Below are positions 32,951 through 46,077 of a DNA stretch of 64,000 bases, piece after piece. The stretch is from Cadophora sp. MPI-SDFR-AT-0126 (Eukaryota; Ascomycota; Leotiomycetes; Helotiales; Ploettnerulaceae). The notes under the pieces were generated by a model. That model searched no databases and was not told the origin of the DNA. It saw nothing but the letters and a program-made list of their open reading frames with translations. Numbering within the stretch: the first letter of the stretch is position 1; each line of letters begins with the position of its first letter. Both the position numbers and the translations under genes were made by a program. Location of the stretch: positions 3,705,132-3,769,131 of the forward strand of contig JAGMVK010000003.1 of NCBI GenBank assembly GCA_020747065.1, written 5' to 3'.

Positions 32951-33520
32951 TCACAATACTGCGCATCCAGTGTAAAGCCACACAACAGGGGACCAACGCG
33001 CAGTCGACCAGTCATAAGCCGCAGCAAAGGAAGTTGCACTATGCGTTTGGTCGAAAGGGCGACAATCAATGACTGGAGTGTGTAATCCAAAAGAGCCGTC
33101 TCTGTATCCTGGCCAACGCCGTACGTTGATGTTCATCCCCCAAGACAAGGTATTAGCGGGCCACCTGTAGATCCCCCCAAAGACTCGTCCGCCAACAGTG
33201 AAACCCTCGCCATTGATCTGGATATGTGGGAGGTCGTCTGTCGACGTGATAGTACAGACGCCGTTGCTACACTGGGGAGGCGGAAACCAGTGGGTGATCC
33301 AGACAGCGAGTCCGGTGATCTGGCGAGCCTCAAGCGTAGTTTCATTATGTTCTGGTTCGGTGATCGAGTCGTTGGCGACGGAAGGAGAAAGAGCAAACTG
33401 AAGGCCCATGCCGGGGTCAGGCACGAGATTGACCGTGGGCTCCGCTTGGGCAAGTTTGATAGGAGCGAAAGGCGTGCCCGCAAGGGCTAGGAGGAGGAAG
33501 ACGAGCCGAAAAGTTGACAT
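32951..33520 (-). CDS. Small secreted cysteine-containing protein, effector candidate
   Basis: The gene encodes a 189-aa single-exon protein starting at an ATG (33518-33520). A clear signal peptide (FRLVFLLLALAG, with likely cleavage near A26) is followed by a mature region with four cysteines at 84, 89, 153 and 186, compatible with two disulphides. It contains QCSNGVCTITSTDD, and no known enzyme motif. No family is recognised. It lies alone in an AT-rich, transposon-rich block, the setting in which fungal effector genes are often found. The function is unknown; a role in host or microbe interaction is an inference. Confidence 0.6.
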   Translation of the reverse strand: MSTFRLVFLLLALAGTPFAPIKLAQAEPTVNLVPDPGMGLQFALSPSVANDSITEPEHNETTLEARQITGLAVWITHWFPPPQCSNGVCTITSTDDLPHIQINGEGFTVGGRVFGGIYRWPANTLSWGMNINVRRWPGYRDGSFGLHTPVIDCRPFDQTHSATSFAAAYDWSTARWSPVVWLYTGCAVL

Positions 33521-34386
33521 TCTGAATTGTGATATATAGGGGTGGTGATAGAAAGGATGTAGGGTTGCGTTGCGGCTAAAAGTGCTTCTTACGAAAAGAT
33601 ATGGGATTTTGGAAATGAAGGGTCAGTGTCTTTATACTCCTGCCATAAGTCTGTAGGCATCGTCTCCATGTCAGCGGAATGCCACCAACAGGAAAAGTTA
33701 TTCACAATACAGACCACCATTAATCGGTTTCATTCCCGATTAGGATTTTTTATGTGTCAACCACACCTTCGATGGGATAGGGCGCTGCCTTCTTCCATAG
33801 ACTTCTCTTTTCAATTGCACGGAACTTGCCTCGCATCGACAGCTGGCTCTGCTTCGCCTTGGCAACTGAAACACAACGATGCCCTTACAAATAATGAGTC
33901 CGCACGATTCCCACATTATCTCTTATATCAATACTCGAAGGGCGGTCTGGTGCTCAGACCACGGCTGGGAGCAGGTGAGTGGAGCATAGTGAGGATGAGC
34001 ATCTAATACGACAGACGATTTGGAGGAAACCGAGGGCGTACAATTGATTAACGCTGAAGCTTAGCAAGGAGACGTACTTTATATATATTATATAGGTTCT
34101 TAGGTAAAAATATTGACTTCGGTGTATTAAAAATGTAAGATTATTTATAAGAGGTTAGTAATATAATTATATTTTTAATATAAAATTAGTAAATTAATAC
34201 TAATAACTGATTTTTTTATATTGAGTTATTTGAGTTAAGTTCATATATATACTTAAACTTAACTCAACTTAACTCAATTTAACTTAATTTAAATTGAGTT
34301 ATTGAGTTATAATTAAATACACTATTTTAATTATTAAGCGGCTCGCTAGAATCTAGCTTTATATAGCTAAAAAGTTGAGAATCTAA
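33521..34386. other. Promoter side of the small secreted protein, then AT-rich DNA
   Basis: The first about 500 bp have ordinary composition and no supported gene. From about 34070 the sequence is AT-rich and includes a short degenerate tandem repeat of TTAACTCAAC type (34225-34315), next to the left LTR of the gypsy element. Confidence 0.45.
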
Positions 34387-34755
34387 TGTAACGTACGGTC
34401 GGGCTGGTGTTACTCGAGAGTGCGAAGGTTAGTGGGTTGGTAGGTAGGGATACTATTATTAATTAAGACTAATAACTATTATAAGTTACTAAGTATATAT
34501 AATAATACTATATTTAAGTTAAGTACAAGGCTTTTATTTAATATAGGAAAAGCTATAAAGTTATATAAAATCCTTATATTAGTAAATTAGTTAAATCACT
34601 TGAATTATTACCTAAACTTAAGAAGTTTAGATAATTTATCCTATGATTTCCTATTACGTAACCTATAGCTTCTCTATACTAGGTTAAGTTTTAAGTGAGC
34701 TTAACTATACCGAGCCTCAGGGCTATATTATATATTGTAGTTAATAATTATAATA
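34387..34755 (-). repeat. 3' LTR of the gypsy element
   Basis: It is 369 bp. On the plus strand it starts TGTAACGTACGG. It matches 43062-43430 and 53881-54250, differing mostly by transitions. Confidence 0.88.
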
Positions 34756-37743
34756 CTATCCCCCTTTTACCTTAGTGCGTCCCTATACTTTAAATATATA
34801 GTAAGAAACATCGGGCCTTAATAATAACTATCTTTCCTATTTATTATACCCCTTAACTATTATAAACGCCTAAAAGAGAACTAATAGAATCTTTTTTCCT
34901 GTATCCTTTATTATAGCTTTAAAATACCTTCTTATTCTTATTATAAAAAGGATCCCCAAAGGGTTTACGTTATTTCTTCCAACTCTAATTAATACGCTAA
35001 GTGTATTCGTGCTAGTAGGAATATGAAGTATGATATTTAGGGCCCTTTAAAGAGTAACTAGTATAAGTTAAAGTAGACTAAAGCTAAACTTTTCCTTACT
35101 TAGAAGGAGGCCTAACGTAATTAGTAGAAGCTAATTAAGAAGCTAGCCGCGTAATAGACTAAAATTTCTTAAATAAATAAATAAAGGGAATTATTTCGCA
35201 CGAAAGCAATTAAGATATTATATCGTAGTTTTTATTTTCTAGATAAGTTAGAGGTAATAGAGGAAAGGGAGCGCTAGGCAGTGGAATAAGTAGAGGCCTT
35301 TACTTCGCTAGCAGTTACTACGGAGTTCTTAGATCCCGCGCTAGCTAAGTAGCTAGTTAACTTTAATCCCTTAGATTTTATATAATTAGCTTTAAGTTTA
35401 GGTAATACTAATTCTTAGGGATTACCTAGGTTTTTAACTAAAATTATTAGATTAGATTTAAGTAATTTAAGTTTTACATAAGTTTTTAAGAGTTTTTCTT
35501 ATACTTATACCCTTTCCATTTTACTAAATATTCTTACTAATCCTTAGTTGTAGTTTAGGTATTAAGTAGCTTTGGTACTTTATATATATTAGGGTTATTC
35601 TTTGATTAAAGTTCCTTATCTATTACTAGTAGTATTAATCCTTTAGTAGGTTCTAGTAAGGATATATAGAAAACCGAATAGAATTTGGAGTTTTTTAGTA
35701 ATTATAGTTTATAATTAATAGGTCCTATCTTTTCTAGGATTTTAAATAGTTCTAATTTCTTAAAGTCCAATTTCGTGCTTAGGCGTTTTATTTTAATATA
35801 TTTATATAGTAAGTATACTTTATTCCCTTTTTTTAATAAAGGTCCTATTCTTTACTTCTAGTTACTATACTTTACTATTCTTAAGTTAGAGAAGTTAATA
35901 TCCTTGGATAGTTATTATTGCAGTTATTTAAGCTTATTTATAAGAATAAGTACTTGCTAGGTATTATTCTTATCCTTTCTTAGCTAGTAGTAAGCTTTTA
36001 ATTCAAAGCTGTAGTTTATGAAAAAGGGTGAGATTAAGGTAGTCTTACTTTTAGTACTATTGAGGGCAAATTGGGTAAGTAGTAGTAATTCTACCTAATT
36101 ATTTTATTTTTAATTAACGTAGCTGCGTAAGTATTGCTTTAATAACTAGTTTAATTGTTTTATTTATCTATTTGTTTATAAGTGGAATACGGTAGATAGT
36201 TTATAGTTCAGCCTTATTTAGTTTATTAGTAATATCTAGAATTTTAAAGTGAAGAATTTATCCTTATCGGATATTACTTCCTTTAGTAGCTCGTATTAGC
36301 TCACTACGATCTTAAGGAATATGTACGCTAATTCTTGTGTATTACTTTCTTCTTTATAAGGTATAAAGTACTTATACTTAGTAAGTTAGTCCGTAATAAC
36401 CTATATAGCGTTATATATAACCTTTATTATTAGTTCTCTAGATAGTGGTAATTTAATAATAAAGTTAAACACAATTGATTCCTATATTTTTTTTAGTGTT
36501 AGGAGTAACTGGAGTAGTTCGTAAGGTATATATCTATCTAACTTACTCTTATTACATAAATTGCATTTCCTAATAATTATTTTAATATGCTTCCTTATTC
36601 TTAGAAAGTAGTAATCCCTAGCTATCCTTTTAAAGGTCCTTACAGTTTCCTAATATCTATAAGCTAGTAGTAAGTGCTATTCTATTATAAACTATTATCT
36701 TAACTTCACTGGAATATATATAAGACCCTTAAATCGTAAGATACTATTATTATTCATAAAGAAGTTTTACATTTATAATATTAGTACTCGCGAGGCGTAT
36801 TTATTACTTAAGTATACCTTTTAGATTTGTTATGTAAGTATTTTATCTTCTATTACTATAAGGGTTACAAGGAGCTCGTAATTATATTCTAACCTATTAG
36901 CTCCTACCTTAAGTATTACTCTAAGTCTTTTTATTAGTTTTCCCAAGTAATTCTATTATTTACTAAGGGTATTAGCCCTAGTATTTTTTAATCCTTTTTA
37001 ATATGTGATATTAAGTTTCAGGGTAAATAGTTCTTCTAATTACTTAACTTAGTATTAGTTTAGTATCTTAATTATAGTAAAGGATATAAGATTCTTATAG
37101 TTTATTTATACTTAGATAATATATTTTACTTCCTTTAAGTAGTAGTACTACTATTTATACGTAATTACTATAGCTAATAATTCTTTATTGTATATATTAT
37201 AGTTGAGCTTAGCGGGCGAGAATGTCCGCGAGTGGTACGCGATAGGTTATAATTATTTATTATACTTTTAGTTTAGACAAGCCCTAAGGACAAAGTCTAA
37301 GGTATTAGTTTTTATAATAATTTCAAGCTCTGGATTATAAGTAGCTAAGATCGGAGCTTTCGTAAAGTACTCCTTTAGAAGTAGAAAAGCTTATTTAGTT
37401 CCCTTTATTTATTTAAACTCTTAGTCCTTTTTTATTAAATCTATAAGTAGCTTAGCGATTAGGAAGTAGTTATATATAAATCTCCTATAGAAATTTACGA
37501 ATCCTAAAAAGAACTGTATTTATATAATTGTTATTAGGATAGGCTATGATAATATAGCCTTAACTTTAGTTAAGTTTATATGAATTTTATATCTTTTAAT
37601 AATAAATCCTAGGAAGTAGGTTTCTTTCTAATGAAATTCGCACTTCTCTAGTTTAAAAAGGAGTTTAGCGATTCTAAGCTTAACTAATACTCTTTTTATA
37701 TACTAAATATACTTAATTTTATTCTTGAAATAGATAAGTACTA

Positions 37744-40161
37744 GTCGGTCCACCTTCTGTGGCTCGGGGCTCGCTTACAGTCAGGGAAAGCAAATGTCAC
37801 AGGAAAGCAAAAGTATCACAGCTCAGGTTAACATCGGCGATTTATTTTTAATGTAAACCTCACTAAAACCAAGTCGCCAGCAATAATTATTCAAATGCAA
37901 AACTCTATATCAAATCCCTAATTTTACATAGTCAGTTCCTATAATAAATAAGTCCTCCTTATCCTCTTCTCCAGAGCTTTCGGCGTATTCTGAGCCTACC
38001 GGCGAAGAATCGACGTACTCAGCGTATTAAGTACAAGCCTTCTCTTCACTTAATTACGTATATATCTCTACTTCTTCGTTGTTATCAAGCTCCACTTAAT
38101 ATTACAATTTAAACGCCAATAAGCCTAGGTAACCCTCTTCAGTTAGAAGTACAGCCTCTACAGCGTTAGGCTTTTTATCTAGTTCTCTCTCTTGTATTAA
38201 AAGCTCAGAATCAAGTAGAATAACCTCTCCTACACGAACTAGTTCCTATATCCTTTACTTTCTTACCTTATTAATCTTCCTAGCCGTAACTCCCGCTACT
38301 CTTAGAGACTCCTTATATTTTCTAATAACCTAGGAAAGTAGTCTCGTAGCTCTCTTAAGCTCTTCCATTCGTTCAGCTTCTACCTTTGCAGAGATCTGTA
38401 CTCGTAACTCAGTAACTATAAGTGCAGAACCTCCACTATTACTCTTAATTATACGCTAAGAAGTCTTCTTCCGTCTAGCACTTTCCTGTAGCTTTTATTA
38501 CAAGAGAGCGTGCTCTATAGTCGTCAAATAAGCCTTCTAGAGTTATACCGCCGTCTCCTTCATTACCTCTTTAAAGACCTCCACAGTATTATCAAAGAAT
38601 ATCGTCGGATCTCTACCAATAAACAACTCAATTACTACTTTCGTCTTCCAAATCTTTTCAGAGGCAGTGTTTAAAGGAAGCTCAGGCTCCGTAGAAAGGT
38701 TTCCTTTACTGAAAGACTGTACTCTCATAAGGCCGGTTTTACAGCTTAACAGCCAGATTCCGGACTCTTTAAAAGCGTTGTAAATAGTATAGGAAACTAG
38801 CGTTTCTTCTCTAATCCGGGATAGGTCTCTAAAGAAAGACATGATTATATATTCAAGATCTAAGCTACATAACGCTAAATTGACAGCAAGAGAGTGGTAG
38901 TGTTTCCATAGTCTAAATATGCCGATATCTAGAGGTTGGAGAGCATACGTTAAGTGGCTTGGAAAGTACTAAGGAAGAATATAATTCTCTTTTAAGAGCA
39001 GTTAAAAGGGCAAAAAGAAGTGAGATTCGTGGCCGTCTAAGAGCAAGAGCTTCCACGGCTTATTTAGACCGGCATGCAAGTACTTGATCAAGTGATAGCT
39101 ATATTTCATGATTACGTCGTTATTGACGTAGCTACTTAAAGAACAGACGATTATCTCTTCACCCGTAAGGTTTAGAGACACCTAATTTTACATGATATAT
39201 TCTCCAGGGCAGATTATAAAAGGTGGCAAAGGTTTCTGGCCATCTCCACGTATAGTTTCCGTAACCGTAACGGTTTTACAGCTTCCCTGAGTTACAGTAT
39301 ATAGCTCCGTAACAGCTACAGGTACAACGACCTTCTCTACAGAGGGGCAACCAACTCGTACACCTAATTCATCCATATTCAAGACCTTCTTTCCTGAATT
39401 AATATATAGCCTCCGCATCTCTTTCCCTAGAGCCTTAAACTAAGCCTTGATCTCTTCTTCAGTATACGATTCTAGACGTATAACCTCCATAGGCTTCGTC
39501 TTCAGCGTATAGAGTTATACGTTCTTATTCAACCAAGTTATATACTACCGATCAGAGGGAGCTGATTTTAGAGGATTCTGAGACTATATAATATCAGTAG
39601 AGGTTCACGGAAGTAAGGAGAGGCTCTTACTACTAAAAGATAAGTAATTACTAATTTAACCATTACATACGTAGCTCCAAGACCTAACTCCCATTACTCG
39701 TAGCAATATTAAATAATCGCCGTCTCTTACACCGGCGATAACACCTTATTATAGCCACCACTTCCTGGCGAATCTGCAGTCCTTATACCTCCCTGAGCCT
39801 TCTTCCTCCTTGCCCTACAGATGGATTGACGTAAAGTAGACTTAGAAATACTATATATTCGCGCCGCAGTCTTTAACGATTCCGTTAAGTACTTAAGAGC
39901 TTATTTCCGAGCCTCTGTGAAGGCTATATTGTAGTCTGACTTCATGGCGTACTTACTAAAGTAATTTCCAAGTAAGGGCATTTAAACGATCGTAAATCGA
40001 AATAAAAATTAATCGGTAGTAGATCACAATCGCAATTCAAAAAATAGTGTTTTTAGTAGGAAAACACGCTTCGCGTATCTGAGTTATAACACTTTTACTT
40101 TCCTATGACATTTGCTTTCCCCGACTGTAAGCGAGCCCCGAGCCACAGAAGGTGGACCGAC
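37744..40161 (-). mobile_element. Nested pogo-like DDE transposon (2418 bp), decayed
   Basis: Long inverted ends (GTCGGTCCACCTTCTGTGG... on the left and its complement on the right, about 60 bp with few mismatches) are flanked by TA (37742-37743, 40162-40163). The minus strand holds transposase fragments: a helix-turn-helix part near 39760-39945 (KTAARIYSISKSTLRQSI), the catalytic region NMDELGVRVGCPS (39320-39370) with ETIRGDGQKPLPPFIICPGE, and a C-terminal block near 38543-38842. The first catalytic D is present; stop codons break the frame. It is less AT-rich than the host gypsy element, so it is the younger insertion. Confidence 0.88.
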
Positions 40162-43061
40162 TAGTATATCGTTTAAGTAAGTAATTACGAAGACGTTAAG
40201 GTATTCGTGTAATTAATTGTTGATTATTTATTAGTAGGACGTAGGTACATTTATAAGCCTAAATAGTATAACCTAGTATTTATATAAGCTATAGCGTGTT
40301 CTAAACGCCGTTTTCTATTCCTTACCTTTCTTTATTTATATGAGGTTATATACGCCCCTTATATCTAAGGTAATGAATATTATAGTTCCCTGTAGTTAGT
40401 TATATAGCTTATTAATTAAGGGCAGTAGGTACTTGTCCTTAATAGTAATACTATTAAGTATGCGATAATCAATATATAAGCGAAGCTTTCCGTTTTTTTT
40501 TAGGATAAATAGTATTAGGCTAATAGCTAATAAGGTAAATAGTTATATAAAACCTTTTACTAGATTCTTATTAATATATTCCTTTAGGTATTATAGCTTT
40601 ATTACAGATTATTAATATATTAATTCAAAGTTAAGTGTCTTTCCTAGTTCTAGGGATATCTTATGATTCTATAGTTAGTACTTTAGAAGGGCCTTATTCT
40701 TAGGTTCTTCGAGGAATAGCGACTTGTATTCCTTATACGCTACTAGTATTTACTTTAGCGTAAAGGCCTGGGCGGGGTCCTTAGTAGTTAAGAGAGTAGT
40801 ATATAGCTCTTCTTACTTTAGGGTATTAATTCCCTAGTCAAGTATCTTATGATTACTTTTACATTAATAATAGTCTAAAGTAATTTGTTTCTTCTACTAG
40901 TCTATAGTAGAGTTATGGAACGATAGCTATAGTATATCGAGTACTAGCTTATAAATCCCTAAATTAGTAACGTTAAATTCAATATCTTTAGTATATTCTT
41001 ATAGTATTTTTATAATTAATTAATTAATTTAAAGGGTCACTTATTCATTTAATGATCTAATAGCGTTCCTATTTAATGCAAATAAACGATATAGGCGTTT
41101 CTTCCTAACTAGCTGAAACCTATAGTCCAGGACTATTTATTAATCTATGAAATTACTTATTACTTCAGAGTTTACTATAGCTCTAAGTATTTATTTATTA
41201 ATATAAATAGTTAGGAAGAATTACTATCCTCTTCCTATTATATATAGTTCTCTGTTATATAAGGTCCTAGGCTCTTTATAAATACTTATTAGTGGCCTAT
41301 TATTGGCAAAGTCTTCTAGTTTTTTAAAGATTCGGGTGCCATTAGTAATTCCCCGGTGAAGAAGGGTAATTTATTATCGAAGAATATAGGTACCTTATAA
41401 TATAGCTAATAATCCCTATTAATCTTACTGAAGTAGTGAATTGTACATATATGGTTCTAATAGAACAATTATGTAAGTTCTACGTATTAAGGGTAATTAA
41501 TTTCCGTTATGTTTCTAGCTTCTTAAAGCTTATGTATCTCCCCTTTACATTCATTTTATTTTTCCTTACAGATCTTGAGCTCCTTTCTAAGCTTAGGTAT
41601 ATATTCTATATTTTACGTAAATACCTCTTAATATTATTAGCTTTAGCGGGTTACGGCGTTATTCTTACTACGTCCTACTTTATATCTACTAATTATAATA
41701 TGAATTTATATTATATACTTCGTATATATATTTTTCTTGGCCTTCTAGTATTATATAGCCTCGCCTACTTTTTATATAGCGGGGTATTAATCTATAACTT
41801 CCTTATAATCGCGGTTGTAAAGGATTTATATTTCCTGAGCTATAGTCCTAACTAGTTTCCTTCTGCTAGCTATATTATAGATAAGGCATTCTTTTAGTGA
41901 TATTTCCAAGGCGTTTGATAAGAAGATATTACTTAAAGACTTATTCTTACTATTATCCTTACCCTTATTAAGGTTGAGGTTTTATATTACTTTAGCTAGT
42001 GCTTCTACTGCGTCTTCTTATGCTTAAGTAGTATTAAGTATTATTAATCTATTATAATTCCCTTTACCTTATATAGTAGCGTTTAATTATTTCCTTAGTA
42101 AGTATCCTTAAGATTACTTTTCCCTATTCTTATAATTCCGTACTATATAGCCGGGTTTTTCGCAATTAAAATAGGTTCGATTTTATAAGTACTTATTTCG
42201 CTATTATAATAATAGTTCCTTTCTGTAGATAGCGTCGAGTTCTATAGGATCTTTATAATCCTATTTACGCGAGTTATTATTTCCCCTAGACTTACTTTCT
42301 CCTATTCTTTAGTAATTTAGATTATACTTTTCTTTTTTTTCTATACTATACTTATATTAATTATTATCTATCTTATACGCAGCCTTTATAAGTTACTCTA
42401 AGTTATTAATAATACTACTATACTAAAGGAGTTCGTTTTTAACGAAGTCCTTAAGTCCTTTTCAATAAGCGTAGCTAAGTGCTTTATTACCCTATTCCGT
42501 GCGGGTGGAATAGCGTTAGAAGTTCCGAGTATATATAATAGCTAATTCCTTTTACCTAAGGAATTCAATAGTCCTTTTTACTTCTCTTTTCTTATCTATA
42601 ATCCCGAAGTTTATCTTAATTTCCGTAGCGAAGCCTTCCTAAGTACTGAAAATTCTAATAGTAGTGTCCTTAGCTTTTCGCTTATTAATAATACTATTCT
42701 TATTACTTTAGGAAAGATAGTCCTTTAGGAATCCTTTAATCTAGTTCATAGCTTTTCCTTCGAGGAGTATTATAGCTTATAGGATTTACTTTATTTCGGA
42801 CCGGAATTATTCTTTATTGAACTTAATATAGAGCTTAAGTTATAAGAGGAATCTATAGAGATAATTTCTTTTATTACTAAAAGGCTTAATACTTTTATAC
42901 TTAAGGTTTTTATCGATTTCTTTAATAAGAGCTTATAGCTTAGCTAAGGTAGCGGTTAATAGTGCGGGTATTACTGTAGCAGTGCCCTAAGTGCTTCTAA
43001 AAATAAAAGATATTTCTTAATCTAACGTATACGCCGGTACTTATTAGTGCGGTGCTTAAAG

Positions 43062-43430
43062 TATAATATATAATTGGGCTAGTATTGCTTAAGAGTATAA
43101 AGGTTAGTAGGTTAATAGGTAGGAATACTATTACTAATTAAGACTAATAACTATTATAAGTTACTAAGTATGTATAATAATACTGTATTTAAATTAAGCA
43201 TAAGGCTTCTATTTAATATAGGAAAAGCTATAAAGTTATATAAAACCCTTATATTAGTGAATTAATTAAATTACTTGAATTATTACCTAAACTTAAGGAG
43301 TCCAAATGATTTATTCTATAATTCCCTATTACGTGACCTATAGCTTCTCTATACTAAGTTAGGTTCTAAGTAAGCCTGACTATGCCAAGCCTTAGGGCTA
43401 TGTCACATGTTGTAGCTAACAGTTGTAACA
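43062..43430 (-). repeat. 5' LTR of the gypsy element
   Basis: It is 369 bp, aligned base for base with 34387-34755. The first 19 bases differ from that copy only by G-to-A and C-to-T changes. Confidence 0.88.
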
Positions 43431-43949
43431 TCTAACCTGATTTACAGTTACTTATAAAACCGGCTTTCTTTTTCTAGGTAATCGCAAAAACTCTTCGCTT
43501 ACTCTAAACTAGCGTCTAACCTTCCCTAACTGCGTCTAATCAGATGTAGTTAGCTAGGTTTATTCGTACGAATCTTCTGAAATAATCTCGAGAGATATAG
43601 TAAAATATACTTAGAAATCGCTTCTACAAGCCACTAGAACAAATCAAGTACTAAAAGTATATATTACTTTGTACCAAGGGTAATAATCTAACTTTTTTCG
43701 CCTATACTAAATAACTCAGATTTTACTAGTTATATAGTTATAGAAGAAAAAGAATAAAGCGAATTGGCTTATTAGTTGATATCCTTTACAAAGTGAAATC
43801 TTTTAGTATTTTATATAAATGTAAAAGGTTAGATTATTTAAAAATATACTAAGTAATACTAGCTTTCCCAACTCTCTCTTTACTAAAGTAATAAAAATAT
43901 AATATAAGATCTTTAGCACTACTAATTAATCTTTACGAAGATAAGTTAT
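43431..43949. other. AT-rich DNA without recognised content
   Basis: Follows the gypsy target duplication. I see no coding or repeat structure that I can name. Confidence 0.35.
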
Positions 43950-44710
43950 ACTCTTAGTCGAGGAGCGGCTTCTTAATCGTCTTATACTTACTCTAACTCT
44001 TAAAGAAAAAGGCGAGATTATTTATACTTATAAAGGTTTAAGAGTACTCTTCGCTGAGGATCTTTTTTTTTAAGTTATAATATCTCTTAATAAAGCGACT
44101 CAACTACCTTGTACTTACTTTAGCTCTTAAAGATAATAACAAGGTTATTTATACTCTTAAAGGTATTAAAGTACTTTTCGTTAAGAGCTTTTTTTTAAGA
44201 ATCGTAGTATTTCTTAATAAAGCGATTCAATCGCCTTGTACTTACTTTAACTCTTAAAAAGAAATAGCAAGGCTATTTATATTTATAAAAATATCGAGGT
44301 ACTCTTCGCTACGAACCTTCTTTAAGAATCGTAGCGTCTCTTAATAAAGTAGCTTAGTCGTCTCTACTTACTTTAACTTTTAAAAAGAAGCGCGAAGGTA
44401 TTTATGCTCTTAAAGGTATAAGGGTGTTTTCTCGCTAAGAACCTTTTTTTATTAGTCGTAGTATCTTTTAATAAAGCGACTCAATTATCTCGTATTTACT
44501 TTAGCGATTAAAAAGACGCGCGAAGTTATTTATACTCGTAAGGGTATTAAAGTACTCTTTATCGAGAACCTTTTTTATTAATCGCAACGTCTTTTAATAA
44601 CGCGGCTTAATCGTCTCGTATAAGCCTTAGCGATTAAAAAGACTCGCGAAGTTATTTATACTTATGAAAGTATTAAAATACTTTTCGCTAAAGATCTTCT
44701 TTTGAAATTT
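43950..44710. repeat. Satellite, ~125-bp unit, about six copies
   Basis: Units share AATAAAGCGACTCAAT, TACTTACTTTAACTCTTAAAAAG, GTTATTTATACT and AAAGTACTCTTCGCTAAGAACC-like words. The AAGCGACTCAA anchor recurs at about 44094, 44218, 44347, 44472 and 44596, with an earlier divergent copy near 43960, so the period is 124-129 bp. The copies have diverged by transitions. Confidence 0.75.
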
Positions 44711-46077
44711 CATTATTTATATTAGTAAAATCTCTATTACGAACGTTTTCGAGTTATAAGACTCGGGGCGTATTTATTATAGTATAGTTAATAGGGCTAG
44801 AGGCTTAGGAAGGGTACGAACTTAGAGTAATAGTCCTAGATAGATATTGAGCCTGGGACGTTCTTTCTAAGAGAACCTAGCAACTAAGATTTTATTACTA
44901 GTTATATATATAGGATAGTTATAATAGGTAAATACGCGGCCGTTATAGTCTCGATCTCTTTTCACTTTTTATTATTAAAACAATTTTCGATCTTTTACGC
45001 CAAATCGATCCTTCTTTTTATATCCTAATTAATTAATTAAGAATATAAAGCTTATCGCGTATAGGTTTAAATATATTCTTTAAATGCTTTTATTTTAGTA
45101 GTTATAATTGTAACGATTTAATAGCTCTAGTCGTATTGATATCGTCGACTTAGGTATATTTAATATTAATAACTTTATAGCTAATTTTTGATACACTTGA
45201 ATAATTGAGATAATACGAGATAAAGCTTTTATTTCTTTATATTTAAACTTTTTTTTTTTTACTTTTTTAATTCTTTAATTATTAATTTTAAACTAATATT
45301 TAATATTTTTTATATATCTTTTATTAATATATAAAGCTATAGTTATACGTAAGTGCCGTTTTTACAAGGCAAGCATTATAATAATTTAGAAATACGTTAT
45401 TTAATCGATTTATTATATTACGATAGTATATGACTAGGATACGACTTGTTAGATAAATGACTGGCGGACGGACTAGCGACTAGCTAGCGATCGAGCTAGT
45501 TCTAATTGGGAAGACTGGCTAATAAAGCTCTACGTCGCTTTTTATATTTATACTCGAGCTTTCTCTTATAGAAAGCTCTCTTTTCTTTCTTATCTTTTCT
45601 TTTAGATACTAAGCGTAACCTTAGGCCTAAATACAATAGACTTGAGCCTACGTTGCTTATAGCTAGCTATCGTATTAACCTTTAGCTAGTCGTAATAATT
45701 ATTATTTCGGATTATTATATAAACGTGTAGAGTAAACCACCACTTGCTATAAGATACAAGAGTTAAGTATATACTATTATATAAAGCGAATAGCTAAGTA
45801 AGAAAGAAGAAGAGTTTAAGAGAGGGAAAGGTTTATATATATAAGGAGTGTGAACGTGCACGTGCGAGAGCACGTGTCGTGTATATGTGATTTGCCTTAA
45901 TATCCTTTAACTTCGTACTAAATAACGTATTCCTAAGTAAAGAATAAAAAAAGAAACCTATCTATAAATTAGGGGAAAATAACTAAGAAAAGAACTTTTA
46001 ATTAATTAGCTTGAATAATATTATAAATTATATTATATTTGCCTCTTAAAAGAATTAGCAATTGTTAGAATATCTTT
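44711..46077. other. AT-rich DNA with no assignable gene
   Basis: Dense in TA dinucleotides. A more GC-balanced patch at about 45440-45900 contains CTAGC-rich and GAGAGCACGTG sequence of unknown origin. Confidence 0.35.

Larger units (their letters stand above)
34387..43430 (-). mobile_element. Ty3/gypsy LTR retrotransposon, RIP-decayed, with a nested element
   Basis: Two 369-bp LTRs (34387-34755 and 43062-43430) enclose the element, and TCTAA is duplicated at both outer edges (34382-34386, 43431-43435). A polypurine tract (minus strand AAAAGGGGGATAG) abuts the LTR at 34756, so the element reads on the minus strand. Decayed pol is visible: reverse transcriptase YLND near 40170-40182, then the integrase zinc finger with CNLCNKSK near 36550, then IDFIIKLPLS and LTKYKYFIPYKE of the integrase core near 36350-36470. 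RT before IN is the gypsy order. The gag end lies near 42-43 kb. Stops are abundant throughout. Confidence 0.9.

Noticed and set aside
33626..34006. Plus-strand ORF upstream of the small secreted protein
   Set aside because: No motif; composition not protein-like.
41436..41855. Plus-strand ORF of 139 codons rich in Leu/Tyr/Ile
   Set aside because: Lies on the antisense strand of the RIP-mutated gypsy element; hydrophobic bias is due to AT-richness.
43950..44710. Regularly spaced repeats resembling a CRISPR array
   Set aside because: The whole 125-bp unit is repeated, with no unique spacers, and the host is a fungus.
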